Assembly (NCBI GenBank): GCA_001914195.1
Contig: MKYF01000026.1
Location: 1 to 64,000, forward strand
Length of the DNA stretch: 64,000 bases
Direction: 5' to 3'
Source of the DNA: Streptococcus mitis
GTDB taxonomy: Bacteria > Bacillota > Bacilli > Lactobacillales > Streptococcaceae
The stretch's first letter is position 1. Every line of letters begins with the position of its first letter. Below, piece after piece: positions 17,237 through 26,341 of the stretch. Position numbers and translations under genes: made by a program. The notes under the pieces were generated by a model. The model searched no databases. It was not told the DNA's origin and was given only the letters and a program-made list of their open reading frames with translations.

Positions 17237-18122
17237 ATCCTGGATGCTCCTTTATTTCTTTCAAACTCGGCATGCCACCTTGCGCTCCAAATCTTTGAAC
17301 AGAAAGATGTGAAGCAATCGTTGCAAAGGACAATGCAACATTCATCTCTTTTCCTTTTGAGATAGCATAAGCAAAAGCACCATTAAACGTATCTCCTGCT
17401 CCTGTAGTATCAACTACTTCTGCTTTTATAGCAGGAATCTTCTGAACTGCTGTCCCATCATAATAAATAGAACCTTCAACTCCTAATGTCACAATCATTT
17501 TATTAGGATAAATTTTAATAATTTCTTCTAATTTCTTATCTGGAAAAAGCTCTGAACATTCATGCTCATTAGGAGTAATAAAATCACAAAAAGGAATCAT
17601 CTCTATGTCTGTTTCTCTAGCTGGTGCAGGATTGTAAAGCACCTTAACTTGATTTTCTTGACAAAATTTAGCTATAGATAGGTTGGCTTCATGTGGTATT
17701 TCATTCTGTAATACAACAATACTTGCATCACTAATCAATTCCCACTCATTTTTCCAATCATTTGTTTTAACTAAATTATTCGCTCCGGGATAATAAATAA
17801 TTCTATTATCACCTCCATATAAAGTAATTTGTGCAACTCCTGTAGATTGTGGTACCGTTCCCACATGTTCTGTAGAAATATTATTATTTTGCAGATTACT
17901 TAGTAAATCTGCTGAAAAAATATCTTCTCCGACGTTTCCAAATATGTAAATATTATCTTCTACACTGGATAATCTACCAATAGCTACAGCTTGATTTGCA
18001 CCTTTTCCACCCGGAACTATATTAAATGAATCCCCAAAAATCGTTTCACCTCCTTCTGGAATCCTTTTTGTTCTCATAACTAAGTCCATTGAAATACTTC
18101 CAACAACAACAATTTTACTCAT
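17211..18122 (-). CDS. rbsK: Ribokinase
   Basis: A PfkB-family kinase of 303 residues that phosphorylates ribose with ATP. The N-terminal signature GGKGANQAVA is near residues 38-47, and the catalytic anion-hole motif DTTGAGDTFNGAF with its catalytic Asp is near residues 238-250. Its ATG overlaps the rbsR stop (ATGA-type overlap at 18122). Codons across this operon lean strongly to A/T-ending forms compared with uvrB or leuC in the same window, which fits separate ancestry. Confidence 0.93.
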   Translation of the reverse strand: MSKIVVVGSISMDLVMRTKRIPEGGETIFGDSFNIVPGGKGANQAVAIGRLSSVEDNIYIFGNVGEDIFSADLLSNLQNNNISTEHVGTVPQSTGVAQITLYGGDNRIIYYPGANNLVKTNDWKNEWELISDASIVVLQNEIPHEANLSIAKFCQENQVKVLYNPAPARETDIEMIPFCDFITPNEHECSELFPDKKLEEIIKIYPNKMIVTLGVEGSIYYDGTAVQKIPAIKAEVVDTTGAGDTFNGAFAYAISKGKEMNVALSFATIASHLSVQRFGAQGGMPSLKEIKEHPGYEEIWDFK

Positions 18123-19096
18123 TACTTTCTCCTTAATGTATTTCTTTCTACGTATCTAACAGGTAGTTTAATTTTAGCTTCATCTATAGAGAACTTATTT
18201 GCCATATTATAGATTAGTTTTGCAGCCTGTTCTCCCATTTTATATGATGATTGGTGAATAGTTGATAAAGAAGGGTAAATAAATTGACTAAGTACAATAT
18301 CATCATAACCAATGATTTGAATATCATCTGGAATTTTTTTACCAATTGCTAAAATTTCATGAATATAAGCTATCGCATGAATATCAGAAGGTGCTATAAT
18401 ACTATCGATATTTGGATTTCTTTTTAGATTCTCTTTAGCTTCTTTTTGAATTTTTTCAAAGTCAAACGTTTCACTTTCTTCAATACAAATTTCTAAAGAT
18501 TTATTCCTCAAATAGTTTAAACTTGCTTCAAAGCGTTCCGCGATATTCTCGGCTTTATCATCTAAAACTTTAATAATCATAACTTGCTTAGCGCCAGCAT
18601 TCCAAATTGCTTTAGCAGCCAAACGTCCACCCAACTGATTATCAGAAAAGACACCGTAACCTGTATCTTTACTAATTCGGTCAACCACAACAACAGGTAA
18701 CGTAAGATTTGGAAATTCCTTTGTAAAGTCAAGTGTCGTTATAATACCAGCTGCATTTGTTTTTAACAAAAGGTTTATATATTCTTCTAACGAATCATGA
18801 TCTGAAATAGTACCAACCATAATCCTATAACCTTTATCTTTCAAATATGATTCAGCTCCTCGAACCAATCTTGGGAAGAATGGATTAGAAATATCTGGCA
18901 ATAAGAGTCCTACCATTTGATTTTTTTTAGTTTTCAAAGATTGTGCTAATACATTCGGCGTGTAATTTAATTTCTTGATAGCATTTTTTATCTTTTCTCT
19001 AGCATCATCTCCGACATAGCCTTTTTTCGAAATATATCTTGAAACTGTTGACTTTGATACTCCAGCTTCTTCAGCAACCTGTTTTATTGTAGTCAT
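18122..19096 (-). CDS. rbsR: LacI-family ribose operon repressor
   Basis: A 324-residue LacI/GalR regulator. The HTH TTIKQVAEEAGVSKSTVSRYI covers residues 2-22 and the hinge helix LNYTPNVLAQSLK follows at about residues 47-59. A periplasmic-binding-like effector domain makes up the rest. It is the first gene of the operon it presumably controls. The ATG at 19096 is 4 bases after AAGGAGG; an overlapping GTG at 19099 is also possible. A partial palindrome GGAACCGTTCC just downstream of the -10 box is its likely operator. Confidence 0.9.
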   Translation of the reverse strand: MTTIKQVAEEAGVSKSTVSRYISKKGYVGDDAREKIKNAIKKLNYTPNVLAQSLKTKKNQMVGLLLPDISNPFFPRLVRGAESYLKDKGYRIMVGTISDHDSLEEYINLLLKTNAAGIITTLDFTKEFPNLTLPVVVVDRISKDTGYGVFSDNQLGGRLAAKAIWNAGAKQVMIIKVLDDKAENIAERFEASLNYLRNKSLEICIEESETFDFEKIQKEAKENLKRNPNIDSIIAPSDIHAIAYIHEILAIGKKIPDDIQIIGYDDIVLSQFIYPSLSTIHQSSYKMGEQAAKLIYNMANKFSIDEAKIKLPVRYVERNTLRRK

Positions 19097-19116
19097 CACT
19101 CCTCCTTTTTTATTGT

Positions 19117-19165
19117 GGAACCGTTCCCTTATTTATATAGTAAGCGTTTTCTTTGTTTTTGTCAA
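19117..19165 (-). promoter_or_regulatory. rbs operon promoter with cre-like site and RbsR operator
   Basis: On the minus strand a consensus TTGACA (19160-19165) and TACTAT (19137-19142) are spaced by 17 bases. Between and overlapping them, AGAAAACGCTTACT (19139-19152) matches the catabolite-response consensus at 12 of 14 positions. GGAACGGTTCC (19117-19127) forms a near-perfect palindrome near +10, a typical LacI-family operator position. Together they predict induction by ribose and repression by CcpA. Confidence 0.75.
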
Positions 19166-19239
19166 TACTTTTTTAGAAATATTTTAAATTTATTTTAGAT
19201 TATATATGTTTTTTCCTAATTTTCTATTACTATTAGCCC

Positions 19240-19305
19240 GGAAACACAACAAGACCTCCACTATATCGAGGAGGCGTTTGACCAGATCCGTTATTTAGTA
19301 TAGGA
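19240..19305 (+). pseudogene. 3' tail of niaR stranded beyond the rbs operon
   Basis: Reading with the niaR frame gives ETQQDLHYIEEAFDQIRYLV and then a stop, matching the C terminus of niaR at 13046-13115 with a few substitutions. It has no start or upstream domain. It is a footprint of the recombination event that placed the rbs operon here. Confidence 0.85.
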
Positions 19306-19440
19306 TTAGAAAATTTTCTTTTCCCAATCGTCTTCTGTACGATGACGGTAGAAAAACTCTGATTTGTCAGGAGCTTCCATCATTTTCATCAAGGATAACA
19401 TATCATAGGCCAGATCCAAGTTTGGAATCTGGTCTTTTTG
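19240..19440 (+). repeat. Right direct repeat flanking the rbs island
   Basis: Second copy of the niaR/mutX junction. Here the mutX side belongs to the complete gene, while the niaR side is only a tail. Differences from the left copy (about 18 in 200) cluster in the niaR tail and around the mutX C terminus. Confidence 0.9.
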
Positions 19441-19773
19441 CACCCAAGAAACTTCTCCTTCATCTGAAGAGCGAAGGCTACCAGAGAACTCAGTCGCCTT
19501 GTAACAAATGACAATATAGCGCCCACCTGTATCTAGTGGCCAATTTTTAATGCCAACAAGTTGAGGATTTTGGATAGTCAACCCTGTTTCTTCATAGATT
19601 TCACGAATGACAGACTCTGCGAAGGACTCGCCGTTTTCTACATGGCCTCCTGGAAAGGCATAACCGGACCAACGATTTTTTTTAGGAGCGCGATATTGCA
19701 TCACCACGCGCTGAGTTTCGGTGTCTTCAATCAGACAAATGTTTGTTAAAATTGTTAATTGAGAACGGGACAT
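19306..19773 (-). CDS. mutX: Nudix hydrolase MutX (8-oxo-dGTP diphosphatase)
   Basis: A 155-residue Nudix enzyme that clears oxidised dGTP from the nucleotide pool. The Nudix box is complete, with the pattern GHVENGESF followed by REIYEETGL near residues 46-68. The ATG at 19773 gives the MSRSQLTILTN family start; a GTG at 19785 would add four residues. The gene is convergent with the stranded niaR tail. It is the intact partner of the remnant at 13112-13260. Confidence 0.9.
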   Translation of the reverse strand: MSRSQLTILTNICLIEDTETQRVVMQYRAPKKNRWSGYAFPGGHVENGESFAESVIREIYEETGLTIQNPQLVGIKNWPLDTGGRYIVICYKATEFSGSLRSSDEGEVSWVQKDQIPNLDLAYDMLSLMKMMEAPDKSEFFYRHRTEDDWEKKIF

Positions 19774-19845
19774 ACATAGACTCACTTTCTAATTTATTAA
19801 ATTTTCAGACTTGGTACCAGAAATATTAGCTTTTACTTTTTAGAA

Positions 19846-20334
19846 TTATTTAGAATAGAATACCATCCGTTTTTCCTTCATAGGCTTTCCAAGTTCAAGT
19901 ATCTTTTCTTGTCCATCAAAAGTAAAACCCATTTTTTGATAGAAAGCAATGGCTCGCTTATTATCTTTCAATACCCATAAGAAAATTTCAGAAAAATGAT
20001 CAAGAGCAGTCAAAGCTACTTTCACTAACTTTTGTGCGATTCCTTTTCCATAATAGTCTTTTAAAACATATAAAGCAATAATTTCACCAGCTTGAATAGT
20101 CTCATCACGAAAGCTGCCATAACTGATAAAACCAACTACCTTCAGGCCATCTATCGCAATCAATGTATTTTCTGGATACTTTTGACTAAAGAATCGACAT
20201 CTTTCTAATGTCATTGTCTCCTGAAATTCTGCAGGCAAAAGGTCATCATAAGCCTCTCTCCACGTTTGCCAGTGAACAAGGGACTTACCTTCTATCTCTT
20301 CAGGAGTTTCCATTAATTTGATAATAACCGTCAT
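19846..20334 (-). CDS. GNAT family N-acetyltransferase
   Basis: A 162-residue acetyl-CoA-dependent acetyltransferase. The acetyl-CoA-binding motif A is visible as ALYVLKDYYGKGIAQKLV near residues 88-105, and the C-terminal NKRAIAFYQKMGFTFDG is the family motif B. A GGAGAAG ribosome site precedes the ATG. The substrate cannot be predicted. It lies between mutX and a quinone reductase gene on the same strand and may share a transcript with them. Confidence 0.85.
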   Translation of the reverse strand: MTVIIKLMETPEEIEGKSLVHWQTWREAYDDLLPAEFQETMTLERCRFFSQKYPENTLIAIDGLKVVGFISYGSFRDETIQAGEIIALYVLKDYYGKGIAQKLVKVALTALDHFSEIFLWVLKDNKRAIAFYQKMGFTFDGQEKILELGKPMKEKRMVFYSK

Positions 20335-20348
20335 TTGTTTTCTTCTCC

Positions 20349-20975
20349 TTAATTCAACACCCTGACTTCCTTTGCTACTTTTTGTAGAAATTTTTGTCTT
20401 GTTGAACTTGTATTTACTTCACGGCCTAACTCTCCTAAAATCGAAACCCTCTTTGTTTTTATGCCACAGTGATTCAATACAGCATTCTTTAATACTGATA
20501 TTCCATAACTGTCTGGAATGTTAATCGGACCTGAAAATACTTTATACCACCAAGTTGGTGCCATGGAGGTTGCATAGATACTAGCTGTTTTTCCTTTTAG
20601 TAACTTTTTGAACTGTTTACCTCTCAAGTAGTTCAAAATAAAGCTTCCTCGATTATTTGCGGAGTATGCAATGCCTGGCGTAAAAACACGATCAATCCAA
20701 CCTTTCAATAGACTAGACATACTACTCCACCAAATAGGATAAACAAAAATGAAATGATCTGCCCACTGGATTAATTCTTGAGAGCGTAGAATGAACAGAT
20801 CGTCCTCCATACTTTGTCGATAACCATAACGTAAAACAGGATCAAACTCTTCTGCATTAAGATTAATCATTTCAAGTTCATGTCTATTTGAGTCTATGTT
20901 TTCTACAATCGTTTGAAAAATTGCTTGGCAGTAACTTTCTTTATCAGGATGTCCATTGATAACTAAAATATTCAT
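20349..20975 (-). CDS. NAD(P)H-dependent oxidoreductase, flavodoxin-2 fold
   Basis: A 208-residue FMN- or FAD-dependent quinone reductase-like protein. The phosphate-binding start ILVINGHPDKESYCQAI and the flavin-contacting FVYPIWWSSMSSLLKGWIDRVF near residues 77-98 are characteristic of the NQO1/YwrO/KefF group. No membrane segment is present. It sits 9 bases after the uvrB stop, so read-through from uvrB is likely. Physiological substrate unknown; quinones or nitro compounds are usual in the family. Confidence 0.82.
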   Translation of the reverse strand: MNILVINGHPDKESYCQAIFQTIVENIDSNRHELEMINLNAEEFDPVLRYGYRQSMEDDLFILRSQELIQWADHFIFVYPIWWSSMSSLLKGWIDRVFTPGIAYSANNRGSFILNYLRGKQFKKLLKGKTASIYATSMAPTWWYKVFSGPINIPDSYGISVLKNAVLNHCGIKTKRVSILGELGREVNTSSTRQKFLQKVAKEVRVLN

Positions 20976-20984
20976 AAAATTCCC

Positions 20985-22973
20985 CTAATCCAACGCCTTG
21001 ACTTCCAACATCATATCACGAATCTGAGCTGCTAGTTCAAAGTCAAGCACTTCGACGGCTTCTTGCATTTGTTTTTCTAGTTTCTTGACAAGTTCCTTAC
21101 GTTCTTGTTTGTTGAGGCTATTGATATCGACTTCCTTGTCTTCTTCCATAGCAACCGCCTTGGTTACGGCAATAAGGTCTCGGATTTCTTTCTTAATGGT
21201 TTGTGGAACGATACCATGTTCTTCATTATAGGCCATCTGGATTTTCCGACGGCGAGCCGTTTCATCAATGGCACGTTGCATTGACTGGGTAACCGTGTCC
21301 GCATACATGATGACATGACCTTCACTGTTACGAGCAGCACGACCAATGGTCTGGATAAGACCACGCTCATTACGAAGGAAACCTTCCTTGTCAGCATCGA
21401 GAATAGCTACGAGACTCACTTCGGGAACGTCAATCCCTTCACGGAGCAGGTTGATTCCGACCAAGACATCAAAGACACCCAAACGCAGATCTCGGATAAT
21501 CTCTGTCCGCTCTAAAGTCTTGATATCCGAGTGCATGTACTTAACCTTGATACCCATTTCTTTGAAGTAGTCGGTTAAGTCCTCTGCCATCTTCTTGGTT
21601 AAGGTTGTGATAAAGGTACGCTCATTCTTCTCAACACGGGCATTAATTTCACCTAAGAGATCATCAATCTGTCCCATAGTCGGACGGACTTCCACCTCAG
21701 GATCCAAAAGCCCTGTCGGACGAATGATTTGCTCAATCACTGTCTCGGTCTGTTCATTTTCATAGTCACCAGGTGTCGCTGAAACGTAAACAATCTGATG
21801 AACGTGACTCTCAAACTCCTCACGACGGAGAGGACGATTGTCCAAGGCAGACGGTAAACGGAAACCATAATTGACCAGCATTTCCTTACGCGAACGGTCT
21901 CCATTGTACATTCCCTTGATTTGCCCCATAGTCATGTGACTCTCGTCAATCATGATTAAGAAATCATCTGGGAAGAAGTCGAGAAGGGTATAAGGAGGCT
22001 CACCCTCACTCCGTCCATCCATGTGACGTGAATAGTTCTCAACCCCGTTGGTATAGCCCATCTCACGCAGCATTTCGATATCATACTCTGTCCGCTGTTT
22101 CAAACGCTGGGCTTCCAGCAGTTTTCCTTCCTTTTCAAAGATAGCTAACTGCTCTTCCAATTCGGTCTGAATCTTGGCAATGGCAACTTCCATGTGGTCA
22201 TCATTGGTCACAAAGTGTGTCGCAGGGAAAATCGCCAAATGATCCACTTCTCCCAATACCTGACCTGTCAAAGCCTCCACTTCACGAATACGGTCAATTT
22301 CGTCTCCAAAAAATTCTACTCGAAAGGCATGCTCATCACGGGAAGCTGGGAAAATCTCCACCACATCCCCACGAACACGAAATCTCCCCCGTTGGAAATC
22401 AATATCATTTCGCTCAAACTGGATGTCAACTAAGTCATTCAAGAGTTTATCACGAGAAATTTCCAGACCTGGGCGCAGACTTACAACACTATCAGCGTAT
22501 TCCTTAGGCGAACCCAAACCATAGATACAAGAGACTGAGGCCACAACAATGACATCATTACGCTCCAAAAGAGCCGAAGTCGCTGAGTGGCGGAGTTTGT
22601 CAATCTCGTCATTGACAGAGCTGTCCTTCTCAATGTAGGTATCGCTAGAAGGGACATAGGCTTCTGGCTGGTAATAGTCATAGTAGGATACAAAATACTC
22701 AACAGCATTTTCAGGAAAAAATTCCTTAAACTCCCCATAGAGCTGTCCTGCTAGAGTCTTATTGTGGGCAATGACCAGAGTTGGTTTATTGACTTTGGAA
22801 ATGACCTGACTCATGGTATAGGTCTTCCCTGTTCCAGTCGCCCCCATCAGAATCTGAGCTTTTTCTCCCCCCTCGATATTATCAACCAACTGCTCGATAG
22901 CTTGGGGTTGATCTCCTGATGGTTGGTATTTTGATACTAGTTTAAATTGATTGTCTGTAATGCGATTAATCAT
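20985..22973 (-). CDS. uvrB: Excinuclease ABC subunit B
   Basis: The damage-verification helicase of nucleotide excision repair, 662 residues. Walker A GATGTGKTYTM is near residues 44-54. The beta-hairpin region VSYYDYYQPEAYVP, DESHMT (DEAD-like Walker B), the helicase motif VYVSATPGDYE and the C-terminal QTIGRAARN are all in place. The last ~35 residues form the UVR domain that binds UvrC. The gene is complete and typical in length. Confidence 0.97.
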   Translation of the reverse strand: MINRITDNQFKLVSKYQPSGDQPQAIEQLVDNIEGGEKAQILMGATGTGKTYTMSQVISKVNKPTLVIAHNKTLAGQLYGEFKEFFPENAVEYFVSYYDYYQPEAYVPSSDTYIEKDSSVNDEIDKLRHSATSALLERNDVIVVASVSCIYGLGSPKEYADSVVSLRPGLEISRDKLLNDLVDIQFERNDIDFQRGRFRVRGDVVEIFPASRDEHAFRVEFFGDEIDRIREVEALTGQVLGEVDHLAIFPATHFVTNDDHMEVAIAKIQTELEEQLAIFEKEGKLLEAQRLKQRTEYDIEMLREMGYTNGVENYSRHMDGRSEGEPPYTLLDFFPDDFLIMIDESHMTMGQIKGMYNGDRSRKEMLVNYGFRLPSALDNRPLRREEFESHVHQIVYVSATPGDYENEQTETVIEQIIRPTGLLDPEVEVRPTMGQIDDLLGEINARVEKNERTFITTLTKKMAEDLTDYFKEMGIKVKYMHSDIKTLERTEIIRDLRLGVFDVLVGINLLREGIDVPEVSLVAILDADKEGFLRNERGLIQTIGRAARNSEGHVIMYADTVTQSMQRAIDETARRRKIQMAYNEEHGIVPQTIKKEIRDLIAVTKAVAMEEDKEVDINSLNKQERKELVKKLEKQMQEAVEVLDFELAAQIRDMMLEVKALD

Positions 22974-23049
22974 AAGAATCCTCTCTCGATGTGCTATTCC
23001 TATTTTAGCATACTTGTAGCATTTTCACGAAGAAAAGGACGGACCAAAG

Positions 23050-24003
23050 TCACATCCTTTCATTTTCTTTCTTTAATTGATAGGCGAGATAGACAATCAG
23101 CAGTAGCAAGACTAGACTTGTCATGATAGATCCTTCGATACCAAAAGAGCCACCTGATAGCCAGCTCTGATCGCCTTGTGGTAAAAAGGTCATCAGCGAT
23201 GTTCCTGACAGCTGACCACTAACTAAAATCCCAAATAGATTTCCCTGAGCAAAATTCCAGGCGCCATGAATACCTGCAACACCCCAAACTGTATCGGTTT
23301 TGAGGAGGTAAAGTGACATGGCAACTCCGAATAAAAAGAGATTCACTAGAGATAGAGGGGTGAGACCCGAATTGCCCATATGAAGCAGGGTAAAGAACAG
23401 GCTAGATATAAGAACAGCAAGCTTTAGATTGGTTCTTGAGGCCAATTGAGGAAGGAGCCAAGCACGGGATACCACTTCTTCTGCTGTCCCCTGTAAAATC
23501 CAAAATGGGATAGTAAAGACGACAAAGATAAGAGAATAAGGATTCAAGTGAATGGACTCCAAACGATATTGCCCTAATGCTACTAAACCTAACAAGGTCA
23601 GAAGAAAAAGTGCCAGACCTAGACCAAATCCTTTAAGAAGATTGCTGAGGAAATTTTCTTTATAAAATCCTAAAGTTCGAATAGGTCTTTTCTCAACTTT
23701 TCTTGTCCATCTGAACACAGTGTTAAGAATAAAACCAAAGGCCAGCAATTCTAAAATTAAACGAAAATCACCTGTTTTATCCGTCAAGCTCTGATGCAAG
23801 GTCTGCAAGTAGGTTGCAAGATTTTGACCAGCCTCTCCAAAATTTCTAGCAAGTCCGATGAGAGCTAACAAACTAATACCATACAGAGTATAAGCCACAA
23901 ACTCTCCTATGAAGACAAAAGCAAAGGCTAACAAGGGGCTTGTGTAAATGTTTAAACTCATTTTTGAAGCTTGGAAGTCTTTAAATATTCTTTTGTTCTT
24001 CAT
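23050..24003 (-). CDS. CPBP family intramembrane metalloprotease
   Basis: A 317-residue membrane protein with about eight hydrophobic segments. The CAAX-protease/bacteriocin-processing (Abi) signature is present: the glutamate pair in GTAEEVVSRAWL near residues 172-183 and the histidine motif FTLLHMGNSG near residue 205. Relatives process bacteriocins or peptides, or give self-immunity. There is no bacteriocin gene nearby, so the substrate is unknown. It is divergent from the downstream amino-acid transporter genes. Confidence 0.85.
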   Translation of the reverse strand: MKNKRIFKDFQASKMSLNIYTSPLLAFAFVFIGEFVAYTLYGISLLALIGLARNFGEAGQNLATYLQTLHQSLTDKTGDFRLILELLAFGFILNTVFRWTRKVEKRPIRTLGFYKENFLSNLLKGFGLGLALFLLTLLGLVALGQYRLESIHLNPYSLIFVVFTIPFWILQGTAEEVVSRAWLLPQLASRTNLKLAVLISSLFFTLLHMGNSGLTPLSLVNLFLFGVAMSLYLLKTDTVWGVAGIHGAWNFAQGNLFGILVSGQLSGTSLMTFLPQGDQSWLSGGSFGIEGSIMTSLVLLLLIVYLAYQLKKENERM

Positions 24004-24117
24004 ATCCCTGTCCTCTTTTCTTCTATCATATACTATTATTATAGCACTTTATAGTAGCAATTCAAGAAAGAAAAGGAAAAAACAATGTTATATTTTCTGA
24101 CACGTAAATATAAAAAT

Positions 24118-24146
24118 TTGCCTTTTTTTACTTTTTCTGATATAAT
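24118..24146 (+). promoter_or_regulatory. Promoter of the glutamine-type ABC transporter operon
   Basis: TTGCCT (24118-24123) and TATAAT (24141-24146) are separated by 17 bases, with a TG dinucleotide upstream of the -10 box. The ATG of the receptor/permease gene is 30 bases downstream. Confidence 0.75.
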
Positions 24147-24175
24147 GGGAAAATATTCGGAAAAGGAGACTAAAA

Positions 24176-26341
24176 ATGAAGAAAAAATTTCTAGCATTTT
24201 TGCTAATTTTATTCCCAATTTTCTCATTAGGTATTGCGAAAGCAGAGACGATTAAGATTGTTTCTGATACCGCCTATGCACCTTTTGAGTTTAAAGATTC
24301 AGATCAAACTTATAAAGGAATTGATGTTGACATTATTAACAAAGTCGCTGAGATTAAAGGGTGGAACATTCAGATGTCCTATCCTGGATTTGATGCAGCG
24401 GTAAATGCAGTTCAAGCTGGTCAAGCTGACGCTATCATGGCAGGGATGACAAAGACTAAAGAACGTGAAAAAGTCTTCACCATGTCTGATACTTACTATG
24501 ATACAAAAGTTGTCATTGCAACTACAAAGGCACTCAAGATTAGTAAATATGACCAATTAACTGGCAAAACCGTTGGTGTTAAAAACGGAACTGCTGCTCA
24601 ACGTTTTCTTGAAACAATCAAAGATAAATACGGCTTTACTATTAAAACATTTGACACTAGTGATTTGATGAACAACAGCTTGAGTGCTGGTGCCATCGAT
24701 GCCATGATGGATGACAAACCTGTTATCGAATATGCCATTAACCAAGGTCAAGACCTCCATATTGAAATGGACGGTGAAGCTGTAGGTAGCTTTGCTTTCG
24801 GTGTTAAAAAAGGTAGCAAATACGAGCACCTAGTTACTGAATTTAACCAAGCCTTGGCTGAAATGAAAAAAGATGGTAGTCTTGATAAAATCATCAAGAA
24901 ATGGACTGCTTCATCATCTTCAGCAGTGCCAACCACAACTACTCTAGCAGGCTTAAAAGCTATTCCTGTTAAGGCTAAATACATCATTGCCAGCGATTCT
25001 TCTTTTGCACCTTTTGTTTTCCAAAACTCAAGCAACCAATTTACTGGTATTGATATGGAATTGATTAAGGCAATCGCTAAAGACCAAGGCTTTGAAATTG
25101 AAATCACCAACCCTGGTTTCGATGCAGCTATCAGTGCTGTCCAAGCTGGTCAAGCAGATGGTATCATTGCTGGTATGTCTGTCACAGATGCTCGTAAAGC
25201 AACTTTTGACTTCTCAGAATCATACTACACAGCCAATACTATCCTTGGTGTCAAAGAATCAAGCACCATTGCTTCTTATGAAGATTTGAAAGGAAAGACA
25301 GTCGGTGTTAAAAACGGAACTGCTTCTCAAACCTTCCTAACTGAAAATCAAAGCAAATACGGCTACAAAATCAAAACCTTCGCTGATGGTTCATCAATGT
25401 ATGACAGTTTAAACACTGGTGCCATTGATGCTGTTATGGATGATGAGCCTGTTCTCAAATATTCTATCAGCCAAGGGCAAAAATTGAAAACACCAATCGC
25501 TGGAACTCCAATCGGTGAAACAGCCTTTGCTGTTAAAAAAGGAGCAAATCCAGAATTGATTGAAATGTTCAATAACGGACTTGCAAACCTTAAAGCAAAC
25601 GGTGAATTCCAAAAGATTCTTGATAAATACCTAGCTAGCGAATCTTCAACTGCATCAACAAGCACTGTTGATGAAACAACTATCTGGGGCTTGCTTCAAA
25701 ACAACTACAAACAACTCCTTAGCGGTCTTGGTATCACTCTTGCTCTAGCTCTCATCTCATTTGCTATTGCCATTGTTATCGGGATTATCTTCGGTATGTT
25801 TAGCGTTAGCCCCTACAAATCTCTTCGTGTGATTTCTGAGATTTTCGTTGACGTTATCCGTGGTATTCCTTTGATGATTCTTGCAGCCTTCATCTTCTGG
25901 GGAATTCCAAACTTCATCGAGTCTATTACAGGCCAACAAAGTCCAATTAACGACTTCGTAGCCGGTACTATTGCTCTATCGCTCAATGCAGCTGCTTATA
26001 TCGCTGAGATTGTTCGTGGTGGTATTCAAGCCGTTCCAGTTGGTCAAATGGAAGCCAGCCGAAGCTTGGGTATCTCTTATGGAAAAACCATGCGTAAGAT
26101 TATCTTGCCACAAGCAACTAAATTGATGTTGCCAAACTTTGTTAACCAATTCGTTATCGCTCTTAAAGATACAACCATCGTATCTGCTATCGGTTTGGTT
26201 GAACTCTTCCAAACTGGTAAGATTATCATCGCCCGTAACTACCAAAGTTTCAAGATGTATGCAATCCTTGCTATCTTCTATCTTGTAATTATCACACTTT
26301 TGACTAGACTAGCGAAACGCTTAGAAAAGAGGATTCGTTAA
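24176..26341 (+). CDS. Amino-acid ABC transporter: two binding domains fused to the permease (GlnPH type)
   Basis: A 721-residue fusion. A signal sequence (residues 1-22, ending IAKAE) is followed by two tandem type-3 solute-binding domains, about residues 24-245 and 263-490. They share near-identical blocks such as PGFDAA, QAGQAD and GVKNGTA. A HisM/GlnP-type permease domain with about five membrane segments follows from residue 505 onward; its coupling loop is SRSLGISYGKTMRKIILPQA. Both receptors stay tethered to the transporter, as in lactococcal GlnPQ. Glutamine/glutamate is the likely substrate by family. Stop and next start overlap (TAATG). Confidence 0.92.
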   Translation: MKKKFLAFLLILFPIFSLGIAKAETIKIVSDTAYAPFEFKDSDQTYKGIDVDIINKVAEIKGWNIQMSYPGFDAAVNAVQAGQADAIMAGMTKTKEREKVFTMSDTYYDTKVVIATTKALKISKYDQLTGKTVGVKNGTAAQRFLETIKDKYGFTIKTFDTSDLMNNSLSAGAIDAMMDDKPVIEYAINQGQDLHIEMDGEAVGSFAFGVKKGSKYEHLVTEFNQALAEMKKDGSLDKIIKKWTASSSSAVPTTTTLAGLKAIPVKAKYIIASDSSFAPFVFQNSSNQFTGIDMELIKAIAKDQGFEIEITNPGFDAAISAVQAGQADGIIAGMSVTDARKATFDFSESYYTANTILGVKESSTIASYEDLKGKTVGVKNGTASQTFLTENQSKYGYKIKTFADGSSMYDSLNTGAIDAVMDDEPVLKYSISQGQKLKTPIAGTPIGETAFAVKKGANPELIEMFNNGLANLKANGEFQKILDKYLASESSTASTSTVDETTIWGLLQNNYKQLLSGLGITLALALISFAIAIVIGIIFGMFSVSPYKSLRVISEIFVDVIRGIPLMILAAFIFWGIPNFIESITGQQSPINDFVAGTIALSLNAAAYIAEIVRGGIQAVPVGQMEASRSLGISYGKTMRKIILPQATKLMLPNFVNQFVIALKDTTIVSAIGLVELFQTGKIIIARNYQSFKMYAILAIFYLVIITLLTRLAKRLEKRIR

